From: Bigelowiella natans CCMP2755
Taxonomy: Eukaryota; Cercozoa; Chlorarachniophyceae
Length of the DNA stretch: 20,583 nucleotides
Reading direction: 5' to 3'
Assembly: GCA_000320545.1 (NCBI GenBank)
Contig: ADNK01000634.1
Location: forward strand, 1-20,583
Shown here: one piece after another, positions 19,941 to 20,583 of the stretch
Layout of the letters: each line of letters opens with the position of its first letter
Numbering within the stretch: position 1 is the stretch's first letter
Made by a program: the position numbers and the translations under genes
The notes under the pieces: generated by a model
Database searches by the model: none
Told to the model about the DNA's origin: nothing
The model's input: only the letters and a program-made list of their open reading frames with translations

Positions 19941-20583
19941 GCACAGCTGCGTTTCAGAAACCGATTTACCACGTGGGCAAAAGTCTACATGTGTTAGTTT
20001 CATGTGCTCTTACGCGGGGCGATCACATCTATCGAACTTAGCGAAGTTTTCCAAAGTGACATTTTCAATATCTGCAATCTGCATGTGTATTCGTTAAAGG
20101 TCTCTAAAATTTTATTTGTGCAGTAACCGTCATCATCGTACTCTCTACCTTTATTGACAATGACTGACGTCACATACCAGGACATCCAACATAATGTTTT
20201 CTAAGTCAAAGATTCAGAAACATATGGAGTGTTCTACTATTGGCCTCATAATAATGCTAAAAATCTCATGGCCGACGACGTGCATGTAAGCCATAAAATG
20301 TATTATCAATTGTTAATGTAGTTACATTATACGGATAGATATGTTGTATCAGAGTGCAATGCATTTGCTATGCAGCATCGATTAAAGCATACTACAGCCG
20401 TTTGTTGTTGCTATAATAGCTCATCTAGCCATTATGCACGTCCTATGTGAGACGGATGTAATTAATCAATTAAATTTGTTCAATGGTCATCCTCATGTAG
20501 CTCTTGTTCAATGCAGCGACTACAGCGCTAATGTTGAATCTGTTGGTTTCCGCTATGATGCGTTCCATGCAATCAAATGCATG
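19941..20583 (-). other. Right end: possible last exons of a minus-strand gene
   Basis: On the minus strand an exon-like stretch ends near 20180 with a strong donor (CTG-GTATGT). An acceptor TTGCAG at about 20068 is followed by a frame reading DIENVTLENFAKFDRCDRPA (if preceded by G) to a TAA near 20009. Phase allows the two to be joined. I do not recognise the protein. A 61-residue frame at 20000-20185 overlaps it in another frame, so the call is tentative. From 20190 to 20583 I see only AT-rich sequence. Confidence 0.25.

Overview
The window is nuclear DNA from an intron-rich eukaryote, most likely a free-living protist or alga. Introns are GT-AG and mostly about 60 to 370 nt, and many carry microsatellites (AT, CT, GT, ATG/ATC, CAG, AAC). 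Exons stay in phase across tens of junctions, and TAA, TGA and TAG all end genes, so the standard code applies. No single long reading frame gives a whole gene, so every model here was built by hand from splice sites, phase and family motifs. I cannot name the species; the compact introns argue against an animal.

Layout, left to right. (1) Minus strand, about 4625 down to 1143 or beyond: a protein with two EF-hand calcium loops followed by a PH domain, at least 15 exons. (2) Plus strand, 4926-5777: a complete three-exon Sec61 beta gene, divergent from gene 1. (3) 5778-7183: no gene recognised; part of it is dense in CTAG words and palindromes. (4) Minus, 8237-7184: a four-exon membrane RING-H2 ubiquitin ligase. 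(5) Plus, 8826-10241: an unrecognised 147-residue protein in five short exons. (6) Plus, about 10943-15470: an unrecognised protein of about 690 residues with an N-terminal coiled coil, a low-complexity middle and a folded-looking C-terminal region. (7) 15471-16262: a second convergent spacer with the same palindromic word, CATGCTAGCATG. (8) Minus, 18433-16263: a complete nine-exon class II aldolase/adducin-family protein of 326 residues with an N-terminal hydrophobic leader. (9) Plus, 18713-19940: a beta-lactamase/penicillin-binding-fold protein that has lost its catalytic residues and starts with a lipid-anchor motif. (10) The right end may hold the last exons of a minus-strand gene.

The genes do not form a pathway. 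Several are membrane-linked (Sec61 beta, the membrane RING ligase, the lipid-anchored pseudoenzyme, the PH protein), which is probably ordinary for a eukaryotic locus. Three pairs are divergent over short shared upstream regions (4626-4925, 8238-8825, 18434-18712). The two palindrome-rich stretches both lie between convergent 3' ends. The most unusual items are the pseudoenzyme, the two unrecognised proteins, the palindrome clusters and two places where the reading frame breaks.
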